Shown piece after piece: positions 40,961-51,006 of a stretch of 64,000 nucleotides of DNA. The stretch covers positions 21,061-85,060 of the forward strand of contig JAQBOV010000017.1 of assembly GCA_028287895.1 (NCBI GenBank). The letters are read 5' to 3'. The notes beneath the pieces were generated by a model that was given only the letters and a program-made list of their open reading frames with translations, searched no databases and was not told where the DNA came from. Origin of the DNA: Mucilaginibacter sp. (GTDB lineage: Bacteria > Bacteroidota > Bacteroidia > Sphingobacteriales > Sphingobacteriaceae). Each line of letters starts with the position of its first letter. Positions within the stretch are counted from its first letter, which is position 1. The translations under genes and the position numbers were made by a program.

Positions 40961-41959
40961 CTATACCTCTGCTACTTCCTTAACTACTCCCGGCCTGCCA
41001 TTCTTAAAGGCAGCGCGTGGTTTGAGTCCAAGTAATTCGAACATAGCCATATCGGTATCGAATGATGGGTTTGGCGTGGTCAATAGCTTCTCGCCGGCAA
41101 ATATGGAATTTGCCCCGGCCATAAAGCAAAATGCTTGTTCCACCAAAGTCATTTCTGTGCGGCCTGCCGACAGGCGTACCACAGTTTTAGGCATAATGAT
41201 ACGTGTCGCTGCGATCATGCGAACCATATCCCAAACAGATACTCTTGGCTGATCGGCCAGCGGTGTACCTTTTACCGGAACCAATGCATTGATAGGAACA
41301 GATTCAGGATGTTTAGGCAGGTTTGAAAGCGTTTTCAGCATCGATACACGGTCTTCCACTGTTTCGCCCAAACCTATGATCCCACCACTGCAGACAGTGA
41401 TTTTAGCCTTACGTACGTGTTCTAACGTCTTCAGGCGATCATCGTAAGAACGGGTAGTGATAATACGTTTATAATCATCTTCAGAGGTATCCAGGTTATG
41501 GTTATAGGCATATAAACCCGCATCGGCCAAACGCTGTGCCTGGCTTTCAGTAAGCATACCCAGGGTACAGCATACTTCCATGTCCAGGTCGTTCACTGCC
41601 TTTACCATTTCTATCACTTTATCAAAATCTTTGTTGTCACGTACTTCACGCCAGGCAGCACCCATGCAAAGCCTGGAAGCTCCCCCGGCTTTTGCTTTTT
41701 CGGCAGCAGCAATTACTTCATTTTTCGGCATTATTGCATGCACATCCACCCCGGTATTGTAACGGGCAGCTTGCGGGCAATAAGCACAATCCTCGGGGCA
41801 GCCCCCCGTTTTAATAGATATCAGCGAACTGATCTGCACTTCTGAATAGTCCTTATTTTCACGGTGTATGGTTGCTGCCTCATAGATAAGGTCCAATAAT
41901 GGTTTATGGTATATTTCAGCAATCTCTTCGTTTGTCCAGTTGTTTCTGATCTCTGTCAT
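40961..41959 (-). CDS. bioB: Biotin synthase
   Basis: The 332-residue radical SAM enzyme has the cluster-binding [16 protein letters not shown] (Cys-x3-Cys-x2-Cys near residue 53), [41 protein letters not shown], and the C-terminal RLSAGRTEM and [15 protein letters not shown] carrying the second-cluster Arg. It inserts sulfur into dethiobiotin. No other bio genes are close. Promoter element TAAATTTG lies 20-27 nt before the start. Confidence 0.97.
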   Translation of the reverse strand: MTEIRNNWTNEEIAEIYHKPLLDLIYEAATIHRENKDYSEVQISSLISIKTGGCPEDCAYCPQAARYNTGVDVHAIMPKNEVIAAAEKAKAGGASRLCMGAAWREVRDNKDFDKVIEMVKAVNDLDMEVCCTLGMLTESQAQRLADAGLYAYNHNLDTSEDDYKRIITTRSYDDRLKTLEHVRKAKITVCSGGIIGLGETVEDRVSMLKTLSNLPKHPESVPINALVPVKGTPLADQPRVSVWDMVRMIAATRIIMPKTVVRLSAGRTEMTLVEQAFCFMAGANSIFAGEKLLTTPNPSFDTDMAMFELLGLKPRAAFKNGRPGVVKEVAEV

Positions 41960-41978
41960 TCGTATTGGGTTTAATATT

Positions 41979-41986
41979 CAAATTTA
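41979..41986 (-). promoter_or_regulatory. -7 element of bioB
   Basis: The minus strand reads TAAATTTG, an exact match to TAnnTTTG, giving a leader of roughly 13-15 nt. No clear -33 box is seen. Confidence 0.5.
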
Positions 41987-42006
41987 TAGAAAAGCTTTAT
42001 CTCCTG

Positions 42007-43365
42007 TTAATGATGATGCAATAAAAGCTTGGTAGCAAGCCAAAGTGGTAATAAAAACCCGGCGCAGTCGGTAAAAGTAGTAATAATGATGGATGAGGCC
42101 ACGGCAGGGTCTATTCCTACCCTTTTTAGCACCAGCGGTATGGATGAACCGGTTAAGCCGGCTATAACCAAATTTCCGGTCATCGCCAGAAATAAAACCA
42201 GCCCCAGCATAGGGTCGGCATCGTAAAATAAGGCGATCAGGAAAACGATAAATCCGTTAGCCGCCCCGTTCAGCAGACCTACAAGGAACTCCTTTATTAC
42301 CGTATTGTACGCCTGGGCATCACTCAGGTCACTTAGCGAAATACGCCTCACGGTTACCGCCAGGGATTGTGTAGCAGCGTTTCCACCCATACCTGCTATA
42401 ATAGTCATATAGGCTGCTATCTGCGGAAGTAATGAAACGGTAGCATCAAAATGCCGGATAATCGAAGCGGCCAGGTAAGCAGTAGCTAAATTGATTACCA
42501 GCCAGGGCAAACGGCTTTTAACTGCAGCTTTCCAGTTACCGCTCAGTTCCTCATCTTCAGATACGCCCGATATCTTCAAAATGTCCTCGGTACTCTCCTG
42601 CTCCATTACGTCCATGATATCGTCAACCGTAACTCGACCCAGCAGCTTCATGTCATCGTCAACAACGGGTATTGTAGTTAGATTATATTGTGAGATTAAC
42701 CCGGCAACATCTTCCTGGTCAAGATCAGCCTTGACATACACAAAATCTTTATTAACAAGATCTTCTACCTTTGCATGGGCAGGAGCCTTTATAACGGACT
42801 TAATTGATAAAATTCCCTGTAAAATATTGGTGTCGTTCACCACATAGATGGTATAAAACTCTTCCATTTCTTCCGACTGACGTATGATCTCATCCAAGGC
42901 ATCTTTTTTATCAAGCTTGATATTTATCTTGATAACCTCTGAGTTCATCAGGCCGCCCGCTGTATCTTCGGCATAGCTAAGCAGCGCACGGATGTTAGTC
43001 GCATCTTCATGGTCAAGGTCTTCTAATATCTCCTGCTGCTCATCCTCATCTAACTGAGAAATGATATCAGTGGCATCATCATAATCCAGTTCTTCAATGA
43101 TCTCCGAACGTTTTTCAGGATCAAGGCTGATCAGCAGTTCCCCGGCATCCTGTTCTTCATGCATTTCTGCAATTACTTCAGATGCGATATCAGACGGAAG
43201 AATATTAATGATCTTTTCTCTTGCCTCAAGGGGAAGTTTCTCAAAAAGTATGGCAATCTCAGAAGCATGGTACTCCTGCAGAACCTTCTCTAATTCGGCA
43301 TCATCACCCTCGAGCGCAGCTTTAATGCGCTCAACATCTGCCTTATTAATTTCGAACGATTGCAT
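42007..43365 (-). CDS. mgtE: Magnesium transporter MgtE
   Basis: The 452-residue protein has an N-terminal superhelical MgtE_N domain (EKVLQEYHASEIAILFEKLP to about 130), two CBS domains (about 135-255, with VNDTNILQGILSIK and VDDDMKLLGRVTVDDIMDVM) and a five-helix membrane domain with AYMTIIAGMGGNAATQSLAVTVR, the conserved pore segment. It is a Mg2+ channel gated by internal Mg2+. A TATTTTAG element 6 nt before the ATG may give a leaderless mRNA. Confidence 0.96.
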   Translation of the reverse strand: MQSFEINKADVERIKAALEGDDAELEKVLQEYHASEIAILFEKLPLEAREKIINILPSDIASEVIAEMHEEQDAGELLISLDPEKRSEIIEELDYDDATDIISQLDEDEQQEILEDLDHEDATNIRALLSYAEDTAGGLMNSEVIKINIKLDKKDALDEIIRQSEEMEEFYTIYVVNDTNILQGILSIKSVIKAPAHAKVEDLVNKDFVYVKADLDQEDVAGLISQYNLTTIPVVDDDMKLLGRVTVDDIMDVMEQESTEDILKISGVSEDEELSGNWKAAVKSRLPWLVINLATAYLAASIIRHFDATVSLLPQIAAYMTIIAGMGGNAATQSLAVTVRRISLSDLSDAQAYNTVIKEFLVGLLNGAANGFIVFLIALFYDADPMLGLVLFLAMTGNLVIAGLTGSSIPLVLKRVGIDPAVASSIIITTFTDCAGFLLPLWLATKLLLHHH

Positions 43366-43454
43366 ACCCGACTAAAATACATAAATATGCTTCAATTGAT
43401 GAAAAAAAAGAAGAAAATGAACTACAACAGGAATAAGGATTTAAAGGGCTGAAG

Positions 43455-44069
43455 TCAAATACTATAATCGTATTTAACTTTTACGGAAGGTAGTTTTTGT
43501 AGTTTTGAAAGCGCCTGGTTAACCTGCATTTTGCGGATAGAAACGCTTACGCCACAAGTATTATCAAACTGTTGATCCAATATTTCCAGGCTATCTTCTT
43601 TTATTATCCGCATCACATCATTCATTTGAAGGTAATCAAATGTCAGGGTATAAACATCATTTACCGTTTTTTCAATAATGACTGCTTGGTTAAGGGCCAT
43701 CTCCGTTGCCGTGCGGTAGGCATTAATAAGGCCTGGCACCCCGAGCAATGTACCGCCAAAATAACGCACCACCACCACTGCTATATTGGTAAGGTTGCTT
43801 GATAATAAGGTATTCAGCATCGGTCTTCCCGCTGTGCCAGAGGGCTCGCCATCATCATTCAGGCGAAAGACCGAACGGTCCGTGCTCCAGCGCATAGCCC
43901 AGCAATGATGATTGGCCTTAGGATTTTCTTTTTTCAGCTCAGCTACAATGCTTTTGATATCCTGTTCAGCGGTGATTGGATAAGCATAAGCAAAAAATTT
44001 GCTGCCCCGATCACGAAATGTGCCCTTGCTGGCTTTTTCAATAGTTAGATAAGTATCCTCAAAAAGCAT
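43455..44069 (-). CDS. YigZ / IMPACT family protein
   Basis: The 204-residue protein has the UPF0029 N-terminal domain (KGTFRDRGSKFFAYAYPI, KANHHCWAMRW, DDGEPSGTAGRPML, NIAVVVVRYFGGTLLGVPGL) and a ferredoxin-like C-terminal domain. Homologues bind ribosomes or RNA and link to translation control; function in bacteria is not settled. Its ATG overlaps the EamA stop (TGATG), so it is coupled to that gene. Confidence 0.93.
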   Translation of the reverse strand: MLFEDTYLTIEKASKGTFRDRGSKFFAYAYPITAEQDIKSIVAELKKENPKANHHCWAMRWSTDRSVFRLNDDGEPSGTAGRPMLNTLLSSNLTNIAVVVVRYFGGTLLGVPGLINAYRTATEMALNQAVIIEKTVNDVYTLTFDYLQMNDVMRIIKEDSLEILDQQFDNTCGVSVSIRKMQVNQALSKLQKLPSVKVKYDYSI

Positions 44070-44959
44070 CAGAAAATAAAAGCGCCGGTATATTGAAAAA
44101 TTTCGGGGAAAGAAATGATCACAATGGCAATGATAGCCAGCATAATACCAATCACATTGAGTCTGCTCAGTTTTTCCCTGAATATAAGCAGTCCCACCAG
44201 CGCACCGGCTACGATAACTCCGATATTCATAGTCGAAAATACGGTAGAAGGTCGGCTGGATAGTGCCTGGTGCGCCTTTATATTAAATAAAATGTTACCA
44301 AAGTTAACAGTCCCTAATACCCAGCCAATTAAAATATGCGGCCACGAAAAACGCATTTTTTTAGTGTATACCATGTAGAGCAGCCCTATAATCGAAATAG
44401 CAAATGCCAGTATAAAAACAATAAAAAGCGAAGTGGTAAATGGCACATCGGTAAATTTTGCGATCTGTTTCAGCAAAACATCAATAACGCCCATGCCGAC
44501 AAATATCAAAAGCAGGTAAAACCAGGAATTTGTAGACCTTCTTCTGACAGCCAGCCTTGATTTCCAGGGTATTAAGCAGATCATAGCGGCAACACCTATG
44601 AAAATTCCCGTCATTTTAATCCAGTTGAATATTTCGCCAAACAGAAAAAAAGCAGCCAGTACCGGGATAAACAAGGACAAACGCTCCGCTACATCAGTAC
44701 GCACAATCCCTGTTAACCGTATTGAGACGGCTATCACTATAAACAGCAATGGCAGTAGTATGCCCAGCGATAAATAAGTAAAAACGGGCGCGCTTTGCAA
44801 ATGAGTTAAATGGGGCCTGAAAAATATCCATGTAAGTAATATAGCCGCAGAATAGTTCCAGGTAATAGCCTGGTAAACATCGATCTGGTACCGTTTAGCC
44901 AGTTTGAGTAATACCGATACAATGACGCTGCAGCAAATACTAAAAAAAATGTAAAACAT
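44069..44959 (-). CDS. EamA/DMT-superfamily transporter
   Basis: The 296-residue protein has about ten membrane helices in two repeats (first helix FYIFFSICCSVIVSVLLKLA; later DVAERLSLFIPVLAAFFLFG and AGALVGLLIFREKLSRLNVI), typical of drug/metabolite exporters. The substrate is unknown. Its start overlaps the ribD stop (TAATG) and its stop overlaps the YigZ start, so ribD-EamA-YigZ form one coupled operon. Confidence 0.9.
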   Translation of the reverse strand: MFYIFFSICCSVIVSVLLKLAKRYQIDVYQAITWNYSAAILLTWIFFRPHLTHLQSAPVFTYLSLGILLPLLFIVIAVSIRLTGIVRTDVAERLSLFIPVLAAFFLFGEIFNWIKMTGIFIGVAAMICLIPWKSRLAVRRRSTNSWFYLLLIFVGMGVIDVLLKQIAKFTDVPFTTSLFIVFILAFAISIIGLLYMVYTKKMRFSWPHILIGWVLGTVNFGNILFNIKAHQALSSRPSTVFSTMNIGVIVAGALVGLLIFREKLSRLNVIGIMLAIIAIVIISFPEIFQYTGAFIF

Positions 44960-46014
44960 TAATTAGCGGGCTTGTTAAATAAAAGTTTCAAACGGTCAGT
45001 ACGTAATAAAAGTTCCTCCCCGGCAATTCCTGTAATATTTGGCGCCTTTATCCCCTGCCCTAAAACGGCTTCACCTATAAATATCCGGGCTTCGTCCCAC
45101 AATCCCTCCTCAATAAAACTATTCAGTGTATGCGCCCCCCCTTCAATAATAACCGATTGTATATCCTGCAGGTAAAGCTGGAATAAGATATACTGGGGCA
45201 CAAAACGCTTAAAATCTTCAAGTGCAATATACTTAATTTTTTCTTTAACATCGGTTTTGACCTCATTGAAGATCAACGTTTCCACACTTTGATCATAAAT
45301 ATTCAGATCATGCTTCAATTCCAGCGTACGGTCAATAATCACCCGTTTTGGTGATTTTCCCGACCAATAACGTACATTCAGCTGAGGATTGTCTATCGCG
45401 GCAGTGTTTTTACCGATCAATATCGCGTCCTCTTCGCTACGCCATTTATGTACCAGCCTGCGCGATTGATCACCTGTTATCCAGAATTGGCTTTTATCCG
45501 ATTGGGCAAAAAAACCATCATTAGTTTGCGCCCATTTCAAGATGATATAGGGCCTATGCTTTTGCACACGGGTAAAAAAACGCCGGTTCTGCCATTGACA
45601 TTCAGCTTCCAGCACACCGCTAATTACTTCAATACCGGCAGCCGTCAATTTTTCGATCCCTTTTCCATCCACCTGCTCAAAGGGATCGCGGCAGCCAACT
45701 ACGACCTTTGGAATTTGGTGCTTAATGATCAGATCGGCGCAAGGTGGTGTTTTACCATAGTGCGCACAAGGCTCTAATGAAACATAGATAATGGAACCTT
45801 TTAATAGCTCTTTAGCATTGTTAAATCCTGCCAGAACCTGGTTTACTGCATTTACTTCGGCGTGGGCCTGTCCATATTGCTGATGATAACCTTCACCAAT
45901 AATAAGCCCCTGATGAACGATAACCGCCCCCACCATTGGGTTGGGACTTACGCTGCCTGCCCCTAATGCGGCAAGCTCAATACAGCGGTGCATGTATTTC
46001 TCATGTAAGTGCAT
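44959..46014 (-). CDS. ribD: Bifunctional pyrimidine deaminase/reductase RibD
   Basis: The 351-residue enzyme has an N-terminal zinc deaminase domain (GSVSPNPMVGAVIVHQGLII, HAEVNAV, and EPCAHYGKTPPCADLI with the zinc Cys residues) and a C-terminal reductase domain (LKWAQTNDGFFAQSDKSQFW, AILIGKNTAAIDNPQLNVR, IEGGAHTLNSFIEEGLWDEA). It performs the second and third steps of riboflavin synthesis. It heads a coupled three-gene operon, and a TATATTTG element sits 4 nt before its ATG. Confidence 0.95.
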   Translation of the reverse strand: MHLHEKYMHRCIELAALGAGSVSPNPMVGAVIVHQGLIIGEGYHQQYGQAHAEVNAVNQVLAGFNNAKELLKGSIIYVSLEPCAHYGKTPPCADLIIKHQIPKVVVGCRDPFEQVDGKGIEKLTAAGIEVISGVLEAECQWQNRRFFTRVQKHRPYIILKWAQTNDGFFAQSDKSQFWITGDQSRRLVHKWRSEEDAILIGKNTAAIDNPQLNVRYWSGKSPKRVIIDRTLELKHDLNIYDQSVETLIFNEVKTDVKEKIKYIALEDFKRFVPQYILFQLYLQDIQSVIIEGGAHTLNSFIEEGLWDEARIFIGEAVLGQGIKAPNITGIAGEELLLRTDRLKLLFNKPAN

Positions 46015-46018
46015 GGTG

Positions 46019-46026
46019 CAAATATA
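46019..46026 (-). promoter_or_regulatory. -7 element of ribD, probably leaderless
   Basis: The minus strand reads TATATTTG, an exact TAnnTTTG match, 4 nt before the ribD start codon. No FMN riboswitch-like structure fits in the 186-nt space to prmC. Confidence 0.55.
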
Positions 46027-46200
46027 GAGATTAGCGCTTGGAGATTAGTCGCAGGAACCGGACTTGCAGAATTGATGAATCAGCAGGATTCGAATTTTGA
46101 ATTTTTTTATAGTCTGATTACTGCATGGTCCATCTGTTTTGAAAATTCTAAAATCCTATAAATTCTGATTCAGACAATTTACATTTCGTTTCTTTGCTGA

Positions 46201-47091
46201 ATGAAAACTGTTAAAGGCGTTTCAGCAGCATTTCGAAAAGAACTGCCGGCATTATACGATATAAAAGAAATAGATTCACTGTGCATGATCGTGTTAGCGG
46301 ACATTACAGACACGTCGTCAGCAAAGATCAAAGCCTTTCCTGAACTTGAAATACCTGCAGGACAGGCAGAAAAAATCAATAAAGTACTGGTCCGATTAAA
46401 AACAGGCGAACCGGTTCAATATATTTTAGGGCATACCGAATTTTATGGCCTGCCGTTCAAAGTTAACCCAGCTGTACTGATCCCACGGCCTGAAACCGAA
46501 GAATTGGTTGACTGGACAATTTCGTCAGTTAGCAGTGGGCATCAGCCACATCATATACTGGATATTGGCACGGGCAGCGGGTGTATTGCAATCAGTTTAA
46601 AAAAGAATTTAGCTGATGCCCGGGTCTCAGCCACCGATATCTCAACCGATGCGTTAAAAACCGCAAAAGAAAACGCAGAATTAAACCACACCAAAATAAA
46701 CTTTATCCAAGCTGATATATTAAACCCGGCTAACCCCCTATTCCCTGCTGGCCACTCACCACTGACCACTCCGTACTCACTCATCATCAGCAATCCCCCG
46801 TATGTTACTCTGGAAGACAAAAAACAGATGCACACCAATGTAAGCGATTTTGAACCACATACTGCGCTCTTTGTACCTGAAGATGACCCGTTGATCTTCT
46901 ACAACGCTATAGCTGGCTTTGCAGCAGAACACCTTGAAAAAAATGGTTTATTATTCTTCGAAATCAATGAAAGTTATAGTGAACAAATAATTGAACTACT
47001 TAACCATAAATCATTCATAAACATCGAATTAAGAAAAGACATGAATGGTAAATTCAGGATGGTAAAAGCTCAAATTAATTCGTTTTTTTAA
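46201..47091 (+). CDS. prmC: Release factor glutamine methyltransferase PrmC (HemK)
   Basis: The 296-residue protein has an N-terminal helical domain, LKTGEPVQYILGHTEFYGLP, LIPRPETEELVDW, the SAM-binding LDIGTGSGCIAISL and the catalytic SLIISNPPYVTLED (NPPY), the full PrmC set. It methylates the GGQ glutamine of peptide chain release factors. TTTCTTTG, one mismatch from TAnnTTTG, lies 4 nt before the ATG, so a leaderless transcript is possible. Confidence 0.95.
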   Translation: MKTVKGVSAAFRKELPALYDIKEIDSLCMIVLADITDTSSAKIKAFPELEIPAGQAEKINKVLVRLKTGEPVQYILGHTEFYGLPFKVNPAVLIPRPETEELVDWTISSVSSGHQPHHILDIGTGSGCIAISLKKNLADARVSATDISTDALKTAKENAELNHTKINFIQADILNPANPLFPAGHSPLTTPYSLIISNPPYVTLEDKKQMHTNVSDFEPHTALFVPEDDPLIFYNAIAGFAAEHLEKNGLLFFEINESYSEQIIELLNHKSFINIELRKDMNGKFRMVKAQINSFF

Positions 47092-47166
47092 TTCTTTGCC
47101 GATCGGATTGATTTAGAATCATATCCCATGACTTCTAATTTTTTCATGCAAACTTAAAACTGCCAG

Positions 47167-48066
47167 CTAACTTCTCGGATGATAAGAGATAATCGTTTCC
47201 TTCAAATACTGCCGGTCTAAATGCGTATAGATCTCCGTAGTGGTAATGCTCTCATGCCCTAACATCTCCTGTACAGCGCGCAGGTCGGCGCCGCCCTCCA
47301 CCAAATGGGTTGCAAATGAATGCCTTAAAGTATGCGGACTGATGGATTTCTTGATGCCTGCCATTTCAGCCAATTGTTTGATCAGCGTAAAAATATACAC
47401 CCGGCTAAGTCTTGATCCCCTGCGGTTCAGGAAAACAAGATCCTCCTCACCTTTTTTTATCGGCACGTGTACACGCACATTTTCAATCCAGATCTTAAGG
47501 GCATTTATAGCTTCGCCGCCCATTGGTACTAAACGTTCCTTACTTCCCTTTCCTACCACTTTAATGAATTCAATTTCGAGATAAAGATTGGATAGTCTAA
47601 GTTCAGTCAATTCCGAGACACGCAAGCCGCAACTATAAAGCACTTCAATGATGGCCTTGTTGCGTGCACCATCAGGCCTTGAAAGATCAATCGCGCTGAT
47701 TAACCGGTTGATATCCTCGTAGCTTAAGGTATCGGGCAGTTTTCTTTGCTTTTTGGGTGATTCAAGTAACTCGGCAGGGTTATTTTTTATAATATTCTCT
47801 ACCAGCATGTATTTGTAAAAGGATTTAATGCCCGATAATATTCTTGCCTGTGAAGAAGGGATCATGCCCAGTTCATTTATCCGGTTAATGAAAAGCCGCA
47901 GATCAATAAGCGTAACAGCTTCAGGATCCAGTTTATTTGTTTCCATATCAGCATACCGTTGCAATTTATCAATATCCCTGGTGTAGGCTTCTATTGAGTT
48001 ATCCGAGAGCCCTTTTTCCAGCTTAAGATAAGCTTGAAAACCTTTTATCGCCGATCTCCAGTCCAA
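47167..48066 (-). CDS. xerD: Tyrosine recombinase XerD
   Basis: The 299-residue protein has the SAM-like N-terminal domain (FQAYLKLEKGLSDNSIEAYT) and a catalytic domain with the tyrosine-recombinase tetrad: Arg in SCGLRVSEL, HTLRHSFATHLVEGGADLRA (His-x2-Arg), and LGHESITTTEIYTHLDRQYL with the nucleophile Tyr. It resolves chromosome dimers at dif with XerC. The start is TTG at 48066; no in-frame ATG lies nearby. Its length and motifs fit housekeeping XerD rather than an integrase. Confidence 0.92.
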   Translation of the reverse strand: MDWRSAIKGFQAYLKLEKGLSDNSIEAYTRDIDKLQRYADMETNKLDPEAVTLIDLRLFINRINELGMIPSSQARILSGIKSFYKYMLVENIIKNNPAELLESPKKQRKLPDTLSYEDINRLISAIDLSRPDGARNKAIIEVLYSCGLRVSELTELRLSNLYLEIEFIKVVGKGSKERLVPMGGEAINALKIWIENVRVHVPIKKGEEDLVFLNRRGSRLSRVYIFTLIKQLAEMAGIKKSISPHTLRHSFATHLVEGGADLRAVQEMLGHESITTTEIYTHLDRQYLKETIISYHPRS

Positions 48067-48072
48067 GTTGAT

Positions 48073-48102
48073 TTTGGTTTTAATGTTTTATAGTTAAGTT
48101 TG
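48073..48102 (+). promoter_or_regulatory. Promoter of aroQ (TTTG-N18-TAAGTTTG)
   Basis: TTTG at 48073-48076 and TAAGTTTG at 48095-48102 are separated by exactly 18 nt, the Bacteroidota -33/-7 arrangement. The -7 box ends 5 nt before the ATG, so the mRNA should be leaderless. This is the clearest promoter in the window. Confidence 0.7.
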
Positions 48103-48107
48103 GGCTA

Positions 48108-48527
48108 ATGAATATACAAATTATCAACGGCCCTAATTTAAATTTACTTGGCGTGCGCGAGAAATCTATTTATGGCGACAGTAGTTTTGAACATTACCTG
48201 AATGATCTGCGCAAACACTATGCAAACATCACCATAAATTATTACCAAAGTAATGTGGAAGGTGAAATTATTAATAAACTGCACGAGGTAGGCTTTGGTG
48301 GTGATGGCATTGTTTTAAATGCAGGCGCCTATACGCATACATCAGTTGCCATCGGCGATGCCATAGCTGGTATTAAAACGCCTGTTATAGAGGTGCATAT
48401 ATCCAATGTTTATAAGCGCGAGGAGTTCAGGCATAAATCGCTGCTTGCGGCAAATTGCAGAGGGGTAATTGCAGGCTTCGGGCTCGATTCCTACCGGCTG
48501 GCCATTGAAAGCTTTTTAAATGGGTAG
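48108..48527 (+). CDS. aroQ: Type II 3-dehydroquinate dehydratase
   Basis: The 139-residue enzyme shows IINGPNLNLLGVREKSIYG (catalytic Arg/Tyr region), YYQSNVEGEIINKLHE, GIVLNAGAYTHTSVAIGDAI and VIEVHISNVYKREEFRHKSL, the standard type II set. It removes water from 3-dehydroquinate in the shikimate pathway. It is divergent from xerD and followed by an MscS gene. Confidence 0.96.
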   Translation: MNIQIINGPNLNLLGVREKSIYGDSSFEHYLNDLRKHYANITINYYQSNVEGEIINKLHEVGFGGDGIVLNAGAYTHTSVAIGDAIAGIKTPVIEVHISNVYKREEFRHKSLLAANCRGVIAGFGLDSYRLAIESFLNG

Positions 48528-48586
48528 CCTTATAGTGAACAAAATTTTGACAACAAGCTCTATATCATTCCGTCGTAAATTATCCT

Positions 48587-50992
48587 ATGTGTAAATTAGC
48601 CAAAGTAATTGTTTTAATCATCCTGGTTCTGACCACTTTTTCTGCTCAGGAAAGTTTTGCCCAGGCTAAAAGAAAAAAACCAAAATCTTTAAGAGATTCT
48701 GCCAGAAAATCAATGCATTCACGCGATTCGGTATTCCAGGCAATCAGTAAAAACGACACCTCTATCAATAGTCTTTTACAACAAGTTGAACAGTATACAA
48801 CTACTTTTAACCAGATCAATAATTCATTGGCCGAAGGATTGGATACTGTCGAAGTAAGCCAGCAGTTACCCGTTCTGGTAAAAAGGATAAGTAAGATACA
48901 AACCCTGGCTAATACTAAAAAATCGGGTACACTGCGTTATTTATTTGTCCTGAGGGATTACCTGGACCACATGCAGGACCAGATGGACGGCTGGCAGTCA
49001 GATTTGGATGATATAAACACCAAATTAGTTCAAAACCAGCATGACATATTACGGTTCGCCAAAGATTCGGTGCTTAAGATTGTTCCTACTGATAGTGTAT
49101 TAAAAAGTACATTTTTAGCCCAGTTAAAAGCAGTTAAGGTTCTTTGGCGTAAAACAGACTCTATCAACCGGAGCAATCTGTTTAAAATTAACTTGTTGCA
49201 AAACAAAGTAACTATTGCTTATTCAAATGTTTTAGATGGTACCGACCAGATTGATTCGAAGATAAAAAGATTTGCCATAAGGGCCACAACTGGAGAATTT
49301 GGATACCTGTGGGAGCGTAACGATCAGTATAACGATTTAAATTCTGCTTTAAACGGCACCGTCAGGCTAAACAGCATTCAACTTAAATTTTTTACTAGTA
49401 ATGAGACGGTAACGCATCTTGCCGCATTAACATTCCTGGTTTTAATTTTAAGTTGGATAATGTACAATCGTGCCAAAATATCCGGACAAACGGAGAATCC
49501 GGACACTATACAGGATCATACCAATTATATTTACACAAAGCCAATAGCTTCGTCATTGCTTATCGTTACAGCCATAGTACCTTATTTTTATGATCACCCG
49601 CCGGTAATCTTCCTGGAAATATTTTTCCTGACATCATTGATCAGTGTTCTTGTTCTTGTAAAAAAGAGTTTTCCGCGATCGTTATTTAATTTTCTGCACC
49701 AACTATTCTGGCTGGCTTTTATCTACAGTCTGAGCAATCTGTTGATACAAATTACCAATGCCGACAGGTATCTAATTTTGCTGCTGAGTGTTGTATCGAT
49801 AGTTATAGCCATATTATTTTACAAAAAAGTAAAAAAGGAACCGGATGGCCATCTCCGGTATACCCTTCCGGCACTGAGAATATTTATTGTAATCCAGTTG
49901 GTCTCTTTTTTATTAAATGTTACGGGAAGATTCAGCTTAGCCAAGATCATCGGGGTAACGGCAGTTTTTAATTTATCGATGCTGGTAAGCCTTTATTTTA
50001 TCATCCTGATCATTATACAGGGGATTTTTCTACAATTTCACACAAAAAAGGCCGAAAACACTTTTATAAGCTGGATAGATTATGCCATTCTGCAAAAAAA
50101 ATTCAGAAGCACGCTGACTGGTTTTGCAACCCTGCTTTGGATATTTTTCCTGTTCCAAAATTTGAATGTTGATGATTGGATGCGTGATTACCTAACGGAT
50201 GTATTAAATCAGTCGCGCACCATAGGCGGCGCTTCATTTAACTTTGGTGGATTTGTCATTTTCATCATCGTTATCTGGTTATCAACTTTACTTTCAAAAG
50301 TCATCAGTTATTTTTATGATATCTCTGCCCAGCATTCCACTGATCTTTCTGCATTAAAAAAGAAAAACCGTGCCTCTACCCTTCTGATCAGGATCGGGGT
50401 ACTTACTATTGGTTTCCTGCTTGCTGTTGCCGCATCCGGCTTTCCGATAGATAAATTGACCATCATTTTCAGTGCATTTGGTGTAGGTATTGGTTTTGGC
50501 TTACAAAATATTGTAAATAACCTGGTATCAGGAATGATACTGGCATTTGAAAAACCGGTACAGATAGGTGATATTATAGAAGTGGATAACCGCACCGGAA
50601 CCATAAAGGAAATAGGAATACGTTCGAGTAAACTGGCCACAGGCGACGGCTCGGAAGTGATCATCCCTAACGGCGACCTGATATCGCACCATGTAGTTAA
50701 CTGGACTTTAAGCAATACTAACCGCCGGGTCGAACTGTTCATCAGCGTAGCTTACGGTTCTGAGATCGAAAAAGTTAAAAAGTTACTGAATGACTTATTA
50801 TGTAACCGAGAAGATATTATGAAAACTCCGGGTCCCTCGGTGCTTTTAAATGGCGTCACTGATAAATCTGTCGATTTTCGGGTGTCCTTCTGGGCTGCAG
50901 ATATATCTACTTCACAGGAGCTGAAAAGCCGGGTTTTAACGGATATTTATATAGCTTTTAACAAAGAAGGTATTAAAATGCCAACGGCTTAA
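48587..50992 (+). CDS. MscS-family mechanosensitive ion channel, large
   Basis: The 801-residue protein has a signal peptide, a periplasmic helical domain (to about residue 280, with KRISKIQTLAN and coiled-coil-like stretches), about ten membrane helices and the C-terminal MscS core: ASTLLIRIGVLTIGFLLAVA, FSAFGVGIGFGLQNIVNNLVSG (pore helix), FEKPVQIGDIIEVDNRTGTIKEIGIRSS and VIIPNGDLISHHVVNW. It opens on membrane tension and protects against hypo-osmotic shock. Its size resembles MscK/MscM-like or YbdG-like large forms. Confidence 0.93.
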   Translation: MCKLAKVIVLIILVLTTFSAQESFAQAKRKKPKSLRDSARKSMHSRDSVFQAISKNDTSINSLLQQVEQYTTTFNQINNSLAEGLDTVEVSQQLPVLVKRISKIQTLANTKKSGTLRYLFVLRDYLDHMQDQMDGWQSDLDDINTKLVQNQHDILRFAKDSVLKIVPTDSVLKSTFLAQLKAVKVLWRKTDSINRSNLFKINLLQNKVTIAYSNVLDGTDQIDSKIKRFAIRATTGEFGYLWERNDQYNDLNSALNGTVRLNSIQLKFFTSNETVTHLAALTFLVLILSWIMYNRAKISGQTENPDTIQDHTNYIYTKPIASSLLIVTAIVPYFYDHPPVIFLEIFFLTSLISVLVLVKKSFPRSLFNFLHQLFWLAFIYSLSNLLIQITNADRYLILLLSVVSIVIAILFYKKVKKEPDGHLRYTLPALRIFIVIQLVSFLLNVTGRFSLAKIIGVTAVFNLSMLVSLYFIILIIIQGIFLQFHTKKAENTFISWIDYAILQKKFRSTLTGFATLLWIFFLFQNLNVDDWMRDYLTDVLNQSRTIGGASFNFGGFVIFIIVIWLSTLLSKVISYFYDISAQHSTDLSALKKKNRASTLLIRIGVLTIGFLLAVAASGFPIDKLTIIFSAFGVGIGFGLQNIVNNLVSGMILAFEKPVQIGDIIEVDNRTGTIKEIGIRSSKLATGDGSEVIIPNGDLISHHVVNWTLSNTNRRVELFISVAYGSEIEKVKKLLNDLLCNREDIMKTPGPSVLLNGVTDKSVDFRVSFWAADISTSQELKSRVLTDIYIAFNKEGIKMPTA

Positions 50993-51006
50993 AAACGGCG
51001 CAGGTA

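Noticed and set aside
46015..46200. FMN riboswitch in front of ribD
   Set aside because: The -7 element is 4 nt from the ATG and leaves no space for an aptamer in the transcript.
50314..50742. 142-codon minus-strand ORF within the MscS gene
   Set aside because: Antisense shadow of the conserved pore region.
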